Assembly: GCF_029839275.1 (NCBI RefSeq)
Contig: NZ_JAOCAH010000001.1
Span: 496,001 to 560,000, forward strand
Direction: 5' to 3'
Length of the DNA: 64,000 nt
DNA from: Pseudomonas sp. GD03944
Lineage (GTDB): Bacteria > Pseudomonadota > Gammaproteobacteria > Pseudomonadales > Pseudomonadaceae
The position numbers and the translations under genes are program-made. The number at the start of each line of letters is the position of its first letter. The first letter of the stretch is position 1. Below the pieces are notes generated by a model, which ran no database searches, was not told where the DNA came from, and saw only the letters and a list, made by a program, of their open reading frames with translations. Of this stretch, positions 9,380 through 18,214 are shown in pieces.

Positions 9380-12300
9380 TCAGGCCGCGGGTTCGAACAG
9401 CTGCACCGCCTGAATTTCACTGACCAGCAGGCGCGCCCGCAGCTGGGTCGCCTGCTCCCGGGCGGATGCCACGGCGTGTTCCTTCACATGGCCATAACCG
9501 CGGATCTGCTCCGGCAGCTCCGCCAGGGCCACCGCGGTGCGGTAGTTGTCCGGGCGCAGCTCGTCGAGCACGTAGTCGATGTGCTGTTCGTACTCCGAAA
9601 TCAGCTCCAGTTCCAGGCGGCGCTCGGCGCTGTAGCCGAACACGTCCAGCGGCGTGCCGCGCAGGCCCTTGAAGCGGGCCAGCACCGCAAAGGCCTTGAG
9701 CATCCAGGGACCGAAGCTGCGCTTGCGCGGCTCACCGGTGACCGCATCGGGCTTGCTCAGCCAGCTCGGGGCCAGGTGGAACTGCAGTTGGTAGTCGCCC
9801 TCGAACTGTTCCTCCAGGCGCTTGCGGAAGGTCGGCTCGCTGTAGAGGCGCGCCACTTCGTACTCGTCCTTATAGGCCAGCAACTTGAAGTAGTACCGCG
9901 CCACCGCCTTGCTCAGCAGCTGCTCGGGGTCGCGGTCGGCCTGGCGCACGCGCTCGACCAGCGCCCGATAGCGCTGGGCATAGGCGGAGTTCTGGTAGTC
10001 CGTCAGGCGCTGCACGCGGTCCTCGACAATCTCCTCCAGTGTCCGGCAGTGCGGTGCTTCCACCACTTTCGGCGCGGCCAGTTTCTCCACCGCGGCCAAG
10101 TCATGGGCGGCACGACGCCCCCAGAGGAACGCCTGCTGGTTCAGCGCAACCGACACACCATTGAGCTGGATGGCCTTGTCGATGGCCTCGGCCGACACCG
10201 GCACCAGGCCCTTCTGGTAGGCGTAGCCGAGCATGAACAGGTTGGTGGCGATGCTGTCGCCCAGCAGCCGGGTGGCCAGGCGAGTGGCGTCGACGAAGCG
10301 GGTCTTGTCCACGCCCACCGCCTCGCTGATCGCCTCGCGCATGGCAGCGCCAGGCACCTCGGCATCCGGGTTGCGGGTGAATTCGGCGGTGGCCGCCTCG
10401 TGGCTGTTGATCACCGCGTGGGCGATCTTGTCGTTGAGCTTGGCCAGCGCTTCTTCGCTGGCGGATACCACCAGATCGCAGCCCAGCAGCAGGTCGGTTT
10501 CACCGGCGGCGATACGCACCGCATAGATGTCACGCTGCCGTGCAGCAATGCGAATATGGGTGATCACCGGGCCGAACTTCTGCGCCAGGCCGGCCTGGTC
10601 GAGCACCGTACAGCCCTTGCCTTCCAGGTGCGCGGCCATGCCCAGCAACGCGCCAACGGTGGTCACGCCGCTGCCGCCGACGCCCGGCAGCAGGATGTTC
10701 CAGGGCCGTGTCAACGCCGGCTGCTTCGGCTCGGGCAGCGCGATGAACAGCGCGCCCAGGCCCACGGCTTCGGGCTTGCGCAGGCTGCCGCCGTGCACGG
10801 TAACGAAGCTCGGGCAGAAGCCTTCCAGGCAGCTGAAGTCCTTGTTGCAGGCGCTCTGGTCGATCTCGCGCTTGCGCCCCAGTTCGGTTTCCAGCGGCAG
10901 CACCGACAGGCAGTTGGATTTCACGCTGCAATCGCCGCAGCCCTCGCACACCGATGGGTTGATGAAGGCGCGCTTGGCCGGGTCGACCATCTTGCCGCGC
11001 TTGCGCCGACGGCGCTTCTCGGTGGCGCAGGTCTGGTCGTAGAGGATCACCGACACGCCCTTGAATTCGCGCAGCTCGCGTTGCACGGCGTCCAGCTCGC
11101 GACGGTGGTGGAAGGTCACGCCCGGCGCGAAGGTGGCACGGGTCGGGTATTTGTCCGGCTCGTCGCTGACCAGGGCAATGCGTTTGACGCCCTCGGCGTG
11201 CACCTGCTGGCTGAGCTGGTCGATGCGCAGTTCGCCGTCGATGGGCTGGCCGCCGGTCATGGCCACGGCATCGTTGTAGAGAATCTTGTAGGTGATGTTG
11301 ACCCCGGACGCCACCGCGGCACGCAAGGCCAGGTGGCCGGAATGGAAATAGGTGCCGTCGCCCAGGTTCTGGAACACGTGCGGGGTGTCGGTGAACGGTG
11401 CCTGGCCGATCCAGGTAGCCCCCTCGCCGCCCATCTGGGTGAAGGTATCGGTGCTGCGGTCCATCCACTGGGTCATGTAGTGACAACCGATGCCACCCAG
11501 GGCACGGCTGCCTTCCGGCACCTTGGTCGAACTGTTGTGCGGGCAACCGGAGCAGAAGTGCGGGGTGCGCGCGGTCTTGTGCTTGGGCGCGGCCAGGGCT
11601 TTTTCCTTGGCATCGAGAAAGGCCAGGCGCTCTTCGATGGTCGGGCTGCTGTAGATCGGCGCCAGGCGCTTGGCGATCACCCGGGCGATCATTGCCGGGG
11701 TCAGTTCACCGAGGTTGGGCAACAGCGAATTGCCCTGCTCGTCGAACTCGCCGACCACCCGCGGGCGCTTGCCCACCGGCCAGTTGTAGAGCTGCCCGGT
11801 GAGCTGGTCCTCGATGATGCTGCGCTTCTCCTCCACCACCAGGATTTCGTCCAGCCCTTCGGCGAAACTATGCACCGACACCGGTTCCAGCGGCCAGCTC
11901 ATGCCGACCTTGAGCACCCGCAGGCCGACCTTGGCGCACAGCGCTTCGTCCAGGCCGAGGTCGTCCAGGGCCTGGCGCACGTCCAGGTAGGACTTGCCGG
12001 TGGTGATGATGCCCAGGCGCGGGTTGGGCGAATCGAGCTTGACCTGGTTCAGGTTGTTGGCCAGGGCGAACGCCCGGGCGGCGTAGATCTTGTAGACGTT
12101 GAGGCGCTTTTCCTGCGCCAGGGGCGGATCCGGCCAGCGGATGTGCACGCCGTCTTCCGGCAGCTGGAAGTCCTCGGGAATCTTCACCTGGATGCGCAGC
12201 GGGTCGACGTCCACCACGGCGGAGGAATCGACGTTCTCGGCAATGGTCTTGAGCGCCACCCAGCAACCGCTGTAGCGCGACAGCTCCCAGCCGATGATGC

Positions 12301-12847
12301 CGTAGTCGAGCACTTCCTGGATGTTGGCCGGGTTCAGCACCGGCATCGAGGCGGCGATGAACGCGTGCTCGCTCTGGTGGGCGATGGTGGACGACTTGCA
12401 CCCGTGGTCGTCGCCAGCCAGCACCAGCACACCGCCGTGCTTGGACACCCCCGCCGAGTTGCCGTGCTTGAACACGTCGCCGCTGCGGTCCACGCCCGGG
12501 CCCTTGCCGTACCACATGGCGAACACGCCGTCGTAGCGCGCGCCGGGAAACAGGTTGGCCTGCTGGCTGCCCCACACGGCAGTAGCGCCCAGCTCTTCGT
12601 TGACGCCGGGCTGGAAGTGGATGTGGTTGTCCTTGAGGTACTCGCGGGCATCCCACAGGCTCTTGTCGAGCCCGCCCAGGGGCGAGCCGCGGTAGCCGGA
12701 AATGAAGCAGGCGGTATTCAGGCCGTGGGCTGCATCGCGTTGCTTCTGCAGCATCGGCAGGCGGGTCAGGGCCTGGGTACCGGTGAGGTACAAGTGGCCC
12801 GTGGCAAGACGGTATTTGTCATCCAGGCGGATTTCGGCCAGTGACAT
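9380..12847 (-). CDS. indolepyruvate-type 2-oxoacid ferredoxin oxidoreductase (fused subunits)
   Basis: This 1155-residue enzyme decarboxylates aryl or branched 2-oxo acids to acyl-CoA, passing electrons to ferredoxin. The order is an N-terminal pyruvate-domain core (GYRGSPLGGLD), a thiamine-diphosphate half (HFCSGCPHNSSTKVPEG, then GGEGATWIGQ), a ferredoxin-like Cys cluster CEGCGDCSVKSNC, and a C-terminal gamma-like domain starting LLPGVGGSGVTTVGALLG. This is the long fused form typical of aerobic proteobacteria. AAGGAGCG precedes the ATG at 12847. The divergent Lrp/AsnC regulator probably controls it, and the amino-acid dehydrogenase downstream would supply its substrate. Confidence 0.9.
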   Translation of the reverse strand: MSLAEIRLDDKYRLATGHLYLTGTQALTRLPMLQKQRDAAHGLNTACFISGYRGSPLGGLDKSLWDAREYLKDNHIHFQPGVNEELGATAVWGSQQANLFPGARYDGVFAMWYGKGPGVDRSGDVFKHGNSAGVSKHGGVLVLAGDDHGCKSSTIAHQSEHAFIAASMPVLNPANIQEVLDYGIIGWELSRYSGCWVALKTIAENVDSSAVVDVDPLRIQVKIPEDFQLPEDGVHIRWPDPPLAQEKRLNVYKIYAARAFALANNLNQVKLDSPNPRLGIITTGKSYLDVRQALDDLGLDEALCAKVGLRVLKVGMSWPLEPVSVHSFAEGLDEILVVEEKRSIIEDQLTGQLYNWPVGKRPRVVGEFDEQGNSLLPNLGELTPAMIARVIAKRLAPIYSSPTIEERLAFLDAKEKALAAPKHKTARTPHFCSGCPHNSSTKVPEGSRALGGIGCHYMTQWMDRSTDTFTQMGGEGATWIGQAPFTDTPHVFQNLGDGTYFHSGHLALRAAVASGVNITYKILYNDAVAMTGGQPIDGELRIDQLSQQVHAEGVKRIALVSDEPDKYPTRATFAPGVTFHHRRELDAVQRELREFKGVSVILYDQTCATEKRRRRKRGKMVDPAKRAFINPSVCEGCGDCSVKSNCLSVLPLETELGRKREIDQSACNKDFSCLEGFCPSFVTVHGGSLRKPEAVGLGALFIALPEPKQPALTRPWNILLPGVGGSGVTTVGALLGMAAHLEGKGCTVLDQAGLAQKFGPVITHIRIAARQRDIYAVRIAAGETDLLLGCDLVVSASEEALAKLNDKIAHAVINSHEAATAEFTRNPDAEVPGAAMREAISEAVGVDKTRFVDATRLATRLLGDSIATNLFMLGYAYQKGLVPVSAEAIDKAIQLNGVSVALNQQAFLWGRRAAHDLAAVEKLAAPKVVEAPHCRTLEEIVEDRVQRLTDYQNSAYAQRYRALVERVRQADRDPEQLLSKAVARYYFKLLAYKDEYEVARLYSEPTFRKRLEEQFEGDYQLQFHLAPSWLSKPDAVTGEPRKRSFGPWMLKAFAVLARFKGLRGTPLDVFGYSAERRLELELISEYEQHIDYVLDELRPDNYRTAVALAELPEQIRGYGHVKEHAVASAREQATQLRARLLVSEIQAVQLFEPAA

Positions 12848-13045
12848 AAGCGCTCCTTTTATTGTTATGGCGAGCACAGGGAACGCGACGGTAGGCACGT
12901 TCCATCGGGTAGCCGCCGCAGGATCACTGCGACAGATTTGCCTAAATCATGACCGGACGGTTCGGCTTTTTTCTTTCTATTTTTCAGCCGCAGCGGCAAT
13001 ACTGCGCATGATCCTTCCAATAATCACAAGAATAGGGAAACAGTC

Positions 13046-13513
13046 ATGCAGGACAAGCTGAGCCCCATCGACCGGCGGATTCTTCGCCTGCTGCAACACA
13101 ACGCCGACCTCTCCGCCGCCGAGATCGCGGAAAAGGTCGAGCTGTCGCAATCGCCCTGCTGGCGACGTATCCACCGCATGCAGGAAGAGGGATTGATCGA
13201 GCGCAAGGTCGCCCTGCTCAACCACAAGCGCCTGGGTTTCGGCATCACCGTGTTCGTCGACATCAAGCTGTCGGCCCACGGCCGAGGCAACCTGGATGAG
13301 TTCGAACAGGCGGTGGTGGGCTATCCGCAGGTGCTGGAGTGTTACAGCATGGCCGGCGGCTCGGACTACATGCTGAAGATCGTGGCCCGGGACATCGCCG
13401 ACTACGAACGCTTCCTGCGCGACCACCTGCTGCAACGCCCGCACGTCCAGGAAGCGCACTCGCACATTGCGATGAGCGAGGTGAAGAGGACGACGGAGTT
13501 GCCGTTGGATTGA
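13046..13513 (+). CDS. Lrp/AsnC family transcriptional regulator
   Basis: This 155-residue protein has an N-terminal helix-turn-helix (LSAAEIAEKVELSQSPCWRRIHRMQEEGLI) and a C-terminal RAM/AsnC ligand domain (VFVDIKLSAHG through AHSHIAMSEVKR). It would bind an amino acid and act locally on DNA. It is divergent from the oxidoreductase/dehydrogenase genes across 198 bases, the classical place for their regulator (inference). Similar to BkdR and related Lrp-type activators in pseudomonads. Confidence 0.9.
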   Translation: MQDKLSPIDRRILRLLQHNADLSAAEIAEKVELSQSPCWRRIHRMQEEGLIERKVALLNHKRLGFGITVFVDIKLSAHGRGNLDEFEQAVVGYPQVLECYSMAGGSDYMLKIVARDIADYERFLRDHLLQRPHVQEAHSHIAMSEVKRTTELPLD

Positions 13514-13522
13514 GCTCGGTGT

Positions 13523-13536
13523 GCATCACGTGATGC
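13523..13536. repeat. perfect 14-bp palindrome
   Basis: GCATCACGTGATGC is a perfect palindrome 10 bases after the regulator gene's stop. It has no T-run, and its role is unknown; a protein-binding site or part of a weak terminator hairpin are both possible. Confidence 0.3.
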
Positions 13537-13689
13537 CGCCGCTGTCGGCAAGTCGGAAAACCTGACCCAGTCGATGGAATCGGGTTGGCAGCCTTGACCA
13601 CCCACAAGGCCTGTCACTAGATTCATCCATCCTCTTCTCGCTGGGCCTGTTGCCCGGCGGTGGTCACACCCGCAAAGGATTGTCCTGCC

Positions 13690-14289
13690 ATGCGTGCATC
13701 TCTGAGGCATGTACTGCCTACCCTGCTCCTCTGCACTGCGTTTACCGCCCAGGCGGATGTCCCGCCTACCGGCGATTTCTGGATCGTCCATCAGGAGACG
13801 GCGGAGTCTGGCTACCGCCACAATTACTACATCGATGATCGTGCCGGGAACACTGCCAGCCGCCCAGGGGGAATTCGCACGGCAGGCGTTTTCCAAGCGG
13901 AAAGTCGGGAAGGCGGAGCAGCGTGGGTCGGTTTCCTCGATATCGAAGTGGACTGTGCCAAGCAACGAGCACGCGTCACCAACATCCAGGTGCATAACAG
14001 CTGGGACAACACCTGGTCCGGCAAGGATGTAGAGGGTGAATGGCTCAAGAAACCGGAAGACTGGATGATCAAGAGCCGGGACTTTGTCTGCAAGCCACAG
14101 GGACGCGCATCGAGCGGTGCGTACCATCTTGGAAAAATGCACGTTTCGGCCTTGCACGAGCAGTCCCGCGCGCTGTTCATCGCTCAAGGGCGTCAACTGG
14201 CAAAAGAGGCCATCCTGAAGAAAATCGATGAAGCTTTCGACATGATGCCTCAGCAGGGAGCTAGCGGCTCGAAGGAGAAGGTGCAATGA
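13690..14289 (+). CDS. secreted protein, surface-adhesin-protein-E-like
   Basis: This 199-residue protein has a signal peptide (MRASLRHVLPTLLLCTAFTAQA, cut after AQA). The central part (WIVHQETAESGYRHNYYIDD... DIEVDCAKQRARV) resembles the surface-adhesin protein E family: a Tyr-Ile-Asp start, a polar strand, then DC followed by basic residues. That is a family guess by eye, not a search result. The ATG at 13690 was taken because the signal peptide begins there. It overlaps the next gene by 4 bases (ATGA), so the two are translationally coupled and probably work together in the envelope. Confidence 0.6.
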   Translation: MRASLRHVLPTLLLCTAFTAQADVPPTGDFWIVHQETAESGYRHNYYIDDRAGNTASRPGGIRTAGVFQAESREGGAAWVGFLDIEVDCAKQRARVTNIQVHNSWDNTWSGKDVEGEWLKKPEDWMIKSRDFVCKPQGRASSGAYHLGKMHVSALHEQSRALFIAQGRQLAKEAILKKIDEAFDMMPQQGASGSKEKVQ

Positions 14290-14681
14290 AAAGGATCATC
14301 GCGCTCGGAATGACGAGCATGCTGCTGAGCGGCTGCGCGGGTATGAACGTACCGGATACCCTGGCCCGGAATTACTGGAAGGATCGACCGGTGTCCGAGG
14401 TCATCGATTACTTTGGCGCCCCGCACCAGATAGGCGGGATGGTCGACAGGCAGTGGGTCGTATTGGTGTATGGCTACGACACCTCGTACACGACTCGCCA
14501 AGCCCTCGGCACTTACACAGGCCCGGTGAATGGGCAAGTGGTGCATCAGGAATACTGGGGAGACGTGTTCACGTCGGCCAACTGTGAAATGCGCGTCGCG
14601 ATCAACCGGGACCGGCGGGTCGATATGATCGCCACCAAGGGCCGCAACTGCGGCAGCGTCGACCTGGTTCCGCCCAGGTAA
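14286..14681 (+). CDS. putative lipoprotein, unknown function
   Basis: This 131-residue product has a lipoprotein signal with lipobox LSGC (Cys17), and residues after the Cys (AGMN) do not include an Asp at +2, so outer-membrane sorting is expected. The body (FGAPHQIGGMVDRQWVVLVYGYDT) has the FGxP-type pattern of small BamE/SmpA-like lipoproteins, but the match is weak. It overlaps the secreted protein gene by four bases and is followed by a terminator at 14704. Confidence 0.65.
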   Translation: MKRIIALGMTSMLLSGCAGMNVPDTLARNYWKDRPVSEVIDYFGAPHQIGGMVDRQWVVLVYGYDTSYTTRQALGTYTGPVNGQVVHQEYWGDVFTSANCEMRVAINRDRRVDMIATKGRNCGSVDLVPPR

Positions 14682-14703
14682 CCTCGGCGACCGTCGCTGA
14701 CAC

Positions 14704-14740
14704 AAGGGAGCAGGTTCGCTGCGCGAACCCTCCCTTTTTG
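14704..14740 (+). terminator. Rho-independent terminator
   Basis: GGGAG-ca-GGTTCG pairs with CGAACC-CTCCC, followed by TTTTT. It ends the secreted protein/lipoprotein pair. The next 165 bases up to phnP hold nothing I can identify. Confidence 0.8.
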
Positions 14741-14906
14741 CCCGGCACGGCCATCTCCCATCCGCTCCCTGCCCCGCCGCGGGTGTCGCTCCGATAGCCG
14801 TCAGCGTGTCCCACGCTGAATGGCTTCGTTCTCCAGTTGCCGCTCGCCCCCTTCTTCGCCTGAATCAGCCGCAGTCACCTCCACACCAACCCCGGACCAT
14901 CCGTTG

Positions 14907-15686
14907 CTAGAGCCGCATGCCATCGCTGGCGAGGGTGACGCCGGGGGGCAAGGCATCGGGGTGATCGAGCAGCCAGGCGTCGAAGCTGTGGCCGATATGC
15001 GTGAGCACGGACTTCACGGGCCGCAAGCGATCGATCACCTCCAGCGCTCTGGTCAGGTCATTGTGATTGCGCGGTGCGGTGGGCTGCGGCGCGGTGGAGC
15101 AGTCGAGCACCAGCAGATCCAGCGGTGCGCGCTGCAGTTCCGCACAGCTGGCCTCGGGCACACCAACGGTGTCGGTGAGATAAGCGATACGCCTGCCCAG
15201 CCCTTCGACCCCCTGCCCCTCGAACCCCTGCCCCTCGAACAAATAGCCGAAGGTCGGCTTCGAATGCGTCAGCGGCAAGGCGGTGACCTTGAGTTCCCCC
15301 AGCTGGCGCCGCTCGAAGGCGACAAAGGGCTGGCTGAAATCCAGGATACCGGGGTGCTTGTACAGATCGGCCAGGCCGTCCGGATCATCCGGGCCATGCA
15401 CAGGAATCACCAGCCCCTGCCCCCAGCGCAGGTGCAGCAGGCCCTGGGCGTGGTCAGCGTGGTAATGGGTCTGCAGGATGCCGCTGAGGCTGTGCGGTGG
15501 AAACTGCTCACCGAGGTCCATCAGGCCGCTGTCGATCAGCCAGCGCTGATCGCCGCATTCGATCAGCGCACAACAGGGGCCGCGCCGCCGCGAGGGGTAG
15601 ACGCGCGCCGCATCGCAGGCCGGGCAGCTGCAGTTGTACACCGGCACCTGGCGGGCATCACCGCTGCCGAGCAGGGTCAGGCGCAT
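14907..15686 (-). CDS. phnP: PhnP, cyclic phosphodiesterase of the C-P lyase pathway
   Basis: This 259-residue metallo-beta-lactamase-fold enzyme opens 5-phosphoribosyl 1,2-cyclic phosphate to ribose 1,5-bisphosphate. Seen are the family's zinc-site Cys pair CSCPAC near residues 19-24, the THYHADHAQG metal motif, LTHSKPTFGY and a final THIGHS. A 15-base duplication gives a short Glu-Gly-Gln-Gly repeat around residue 152. It overlaps phnN by 10 bases and is the last gene of the phosphonate operon. Confidence 0.92.
   Translation of the reverse strand: MRLTLLGSGDARQVPVYNCSCPACDAARVYPSRRRGPCCALIECGDQRWLIDSGLMDLGEQFPPHSLSGILQTHYHADHAQGLLHLRWGQGLVIPVHGPDDPDGLADLYKHPGILDFSQPFVAFERRQLGELKVTALPLTHSKPTFGYLFEGQGFEGQGVEGLGRRIAYLTDTVGVPEASCAELQRAPLDLLVLDCSTAPQPTAPRNHNDLTRALEVIDRLRPVKSVLTHIGHSFDAWLLDHPDALPPGVTLASDGMRL
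15206..15240. repeat. phnP: 15-bp tandem duplication in phnP
   Basis: The word CCCTGCCCCTCGAAC occurs twice in tandem, preceded by a related partial copy, and encodes the acidic-glycine repeat of PhnP. The length is a multiple of three, so the frame is kept. Confidence 0.8.
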
Positions 15687-16276
15687 CGCTGCTCCCGCTC
15701 CAGCAGGCGCAGCAGCTTGGCAACGGTGTTTTCCAGCGGCCCGGAATTATCGAGGATTGCCAGGAACTCCCCTGTGGCAGGGGCTTTAGCCGCGACAGTC
15801 GCCGCTGAAGCGCCTCCCACAGGGGTAAAGCTGCGGCTACGCGCCAAGCGCTGTTCGATCTGCTCCGGCGTCTCGCGGCCGCGCGCCAGCAGACGCTGGC
15901 GCAGAACCGCTTCATCCACCTGCAGAAGTACCGGCAACAGGTGCGGGTAGCGCTGCCGCGCCACCTCCAGGTAGCCCCGCGAACCATTGACCAGCACATC
16001 CTGGCCGGCGGCCAGCCAGTCGTCGATCTGCCGGGGAATGCCATAGGCCAGGCCGTTGGCACGCCAGGCCATGGCGTAGGCGCCGGCCCGTTCCTGGGCG
16101 TCGAACTGGTCGAGGGAAACCGCCAGCGCCTCCTCGCCGACGGCTTCGGCGGAACGCGTGATCACCCGCCGGGCGATCTGGCAGCCTCGGGCCGCCAGGC
16201 GCTCGCGCGCCGCATTCAACAGGCTGTCCTTGCCCGAGCCCGAAGGGCCCATCAGATAGATCAACCGGCCTTGCAT
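15677..16276 (-). CDS. phnN: PhnN, ribose 1,5-bisphosphokinase, with in-frame REP insert
   Basis: This 199-residue kinase makes PRPP from ribose 1,5-bisphosphate at the end of phosphonate breakdown. The P-loop GPSGSGKD is at residues 10-17; the RVITRSA stretch and the GSRGYLEVAR stretch are visible. Near residues 149-169, between RSFTP and EFLAIL, about 19 residues rich in Gly, Ala and Thr come from a REP element read in frame; E. coli PhnN (185 residues in my memory) lacks it. The insert lies in a loop ahead of the C-terminal LDNSGPLENTV segment, so activity may be kept. Start and phnM stop overlap by one base. Confidence 0.9.
   Translation of the reverse strand: MQGRLIYLMGPSGSGKDSLLNAARERLAARGCQIARRVITRSAEAVGEEALAVSLDQFDAQERAGAYAMAWRANGLAYGIPRQIDDWLAAGQDVLVNGSRGYLEVARQRYPHLLPVLLQVDEAVLRQRLLARGRETPEQIEQRLARSRSFTPVGGASAATVAAKAPATGEFLAILDNSGPLENTVAKLLRLLEREQRCA
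15769..15825. repeat. inverted REP pair inside phnN
   Basis: CCCCTGTGG (15769) and CCACAGGGG (15817) bracket two inverted copies of the GGCTTTAGCCGCGAC-type Pseudomonas REP core. The element closely resembles the intergenic pair at 49819-49901 but here is entirely coding and keeps the phnN frame. Confidence 0.8.
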
Positions 16277-17421
16277 CAGAACACCCTTTTCGCTTGTCGC
16301 CAGACCTGCTGGATCATCGCCTGGCCGTCATGCACCCGTGCGTGCACGAGGTCGGCGCGCAGGCCGACACGGATTTCGCCGCGATCGTCCAGCCCCGCCG
16401 CCCGGGCAGGTACCCGGCTGACGGTGGCGATCGCCTGGGGCAGATCATACCCGTTGTCCTGGCCGGCCAGCAGCAGCGCGGCTTGCAGCAGGCTCGACGG
16501 GTAGTAGTCGCTGGAGAGGATATCCAGCACACCGTGACGCGCCAGTTCGGCGGCGGCGATATTGCCCGAGTGGGAGCCACCGCGCACGATGTTCGGCGCC
16601 CCCATCAGCACCTTGAGGCCCAGCTCATGGCTGGCCTTCGCAGCTTCAAGGGTAGTCGGAAACTCGGCGATGGACATGCCGAAGCCCGCCGACTCCTGCA
16701 CGTGGGCCAGGGTCGCGTCGTCATGGCTGGCCACCGACAGGCCACGCGCGCCGCAGTCCTCGACGATGGCGCGGCGGTGGCGGTCGCTGAATTCCCGGGA
16801 GTTGGCCATCTGCTCCTCGATGAAGCGGTCCATCTCCTCGGTACTCAGGTGGTACTTGCCCATGTAGTACTCGCGGTACTTCTCTTCCTTGGCGAACTGG
16901 CGCTGGCCCGGCGAGTGGTCCATCACCGACACCAGTTGCACCAGCGGGTGCTCCACCAGGTCGCGGAAGGCGGCGAGGGTGTCCGGGTGGCCCAGCTCGC
17001 AGCGCAGGTGCAGGCGGTGCTCGGCGCGGGTGTGCCCGGCCTGCTCGGCAGCGGCGATCGCCTCGAGCATGGCCGGCAGTTGCTGCATGCGTTTGCCCCG
17101 GGGGTTGATGTCACCGATCGCCAGGGCGTCGAACACCGTGGTGATGCCGGCGGCGACGATCTGCGCATCGTGGGTCAGCACCGCCGACATCGACGGCCAG
17201 TCCACTCCCGGTCGCGGGCTCATGTGCTTTTCCAGGTTGTCGGTGTGCAACTCGATCAAACCGGGCAGCAGATAGTCGCCACCCAGGTCGAGGGCACCTG
17301 GCACCTGGCAGGGCCCCTCCTCCACCGCGGCGATCAGCCCGTCGCGCAGCAGCACGCTGCCGAGGAACTCGCGATCGGCGGTGACGATGCGGGCATTGCC
17401 GAGAATCTGTTCAGCCGACAT
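16276..17421 (-). CDS. phnM: PhnM, alpha-D-ribose 1-methylphosphonate 5-triphosphate diphosphatase
   Basis: This 381-residue amidohydrolase-fold enzyme removes diphosphate from the triphosphate intermediate made by PhnGHIL. Metal-site motifs are seen: [47 protein letters not shown]. Length equals the usual (about 378). It overlaps phnL by 11 bases and touches phnN by one base, so all three are coupled. Confidence 0.95.
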   Translation of the reverse strand: MSAEQILGNARIVTADREFLGSVLLRDGLIAAVEEGPCQVPGALDLGGDYLLPGLIELHTDNLEKHMSPRPGVDWPSMSAVLTHDAQIVAAGITTVFDALAIGDINPRGKRMQQLPAMLEAIAAAEQAGHTRAEHRLHLRCELGHPDTLAAFRDLVEHPLVQLVSVMDHSPGQRQFAKEEKYREYYMGKYHLSTEEMDRFIEEQMANSREFSDRHRRAIVEDCGARGLSVASHDDATLAHVQESAGFGMSIAEFPTTLEAAKASHELGLKVLMGAPNIVRGGSHSGNIAAAELARHGVLDILSSDYYPSSLLQAALLLAGQDNGYDLPQAIATVSRVPARAAGLDDRGEIRVGLRADLVHARVHDGQAMIQQVWRQAKRVF

Positions 17422-18130
17422 AGACGTACTCCTGCTTCGGCGCCGTGGCCGCGCTCATGTCCAGGTAACGGTCCGCCACCGCCTCGCGGGCGGCGCGGTC
17501 ATGGAAGATGCCGATCAGCGCACTGCCCGCCGCCTTGGCCTCGGCGATCAGTTCCAACACCACCTGGCGGTTGGTTTCATCCAGGGAGGCAGTGGGCTCG
17601 TCGAGCAGCAGCACCGGCCACGCGACCATGAAGCCGCGGGCGATGTTGACGCGCTGCTGCTCACCGCCGGAGAAGGTGCCAGGCGCCAGTTGCCACAGCG
17701 CCTCCGGGATGTTCAGCCGGGCAAGCAGCGCCTTGGCCCGGGCCTCGGCATCTGCTCGCGCCCAGCCCCGCGACAGCGCCGGCTCCATCACCACGTCCAG
17801 GGCGGAGACCCGGGGGATCACCCGCAGGAACTGGCTGACGTAGCCCAGGGTCTGCCGGCGCACCGCCAGCACCTGGCGCGGCTCGGCACCCACCAGTTCG
17901 GTCCAGCCCTCCTGATGGCGAACACGGATGCTGCCGCCCGCCGCCAGGTAATTGCCGTACAGGGTGCGCAGCAGAGTCGACTTGCCGGCCCCGGACTGGC
18001 CGTGCAGCACCAGGCATTCGCCGGCCCGCACGCTGAAACTCAGGCCGTCCAGCACGTTGAGCACCACGCCGTGCTGCTGGTGCAGGGTGAAGGTCTTGCT
18101 GAGGTCGGTGACCTCGATCAGGTTGTTCAT
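17411..18130 (-). CDS. phnL: PhnL, C-P lyase ABC-type protein
   Basis: This 239-residue ABC ATPase has Walker [10 protein letters not shown], signature [14 protein letters not shown] and Walker [14 protein letters not shown]. In the C-P lyase pathway PhnL works with PhnGHI in forming ribose 1-phosphonate triphosphate; it is not a transporter. I chose the ATG at 18130 ([14 protein letters not shown]). The 84-base gap to phnK contains a hairpin. Confidence 0.93.
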   Translation of the reverse strand: MNNLIEVTDLSKTFTLHQQHGVVLNVLDGLSFSVRAGECLVLHGQSGAGKSTLLRTLYGNYLAAGGSIRVRHQEGWTELVGAEPRQVLAVRRQTLGYVSQFLRVIPRVSALDVVMEPALSRGWARADAEARAKALLARLNIPEALWQLAPGTFSGGEQQRVNIARGFMVAWPVLLLDEPTASLDETNRQVVLELIAEAKAAGSALIGIFHDRAAREAVADRYLDMSAATAPKQEYVYVG

Positions 18131-18171
18131 GTGAAGGTCGCTCCTACAAACGGGTTTTGCCGCTAGCCGTA

Positions 18172-18199
18172 GGGTGGATGGCGCTTTTTCCATCCACCG
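18172..18199. repeat. hairpin between phnK and phnL
   Basis: GGTGGATG and CATCCACC pair around a T-rich loop. There is no T-run after the stem, so this is more likely an RNA-processing or REP-like element than a terminator. It is the only gap over 70 bases inside the phn operon. Confidence 0.5.
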
Positions 18200-18214
18200 T
18201 TTGCTGGTTCCCGA

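Noticed and set aside
9311-12844. A 3.5-kb open frame on the + strand opposite the oxidoreductase
   Set aside because: Same codon-bias artefact; His/Gln/Ala/Val-rich nonsense protein opposite a clear enzyme.
14820-15950. A 376-residue + strand frame over phnP and phnN
   Set aside because: Lies antisense to clear enzymes and has no motifs.
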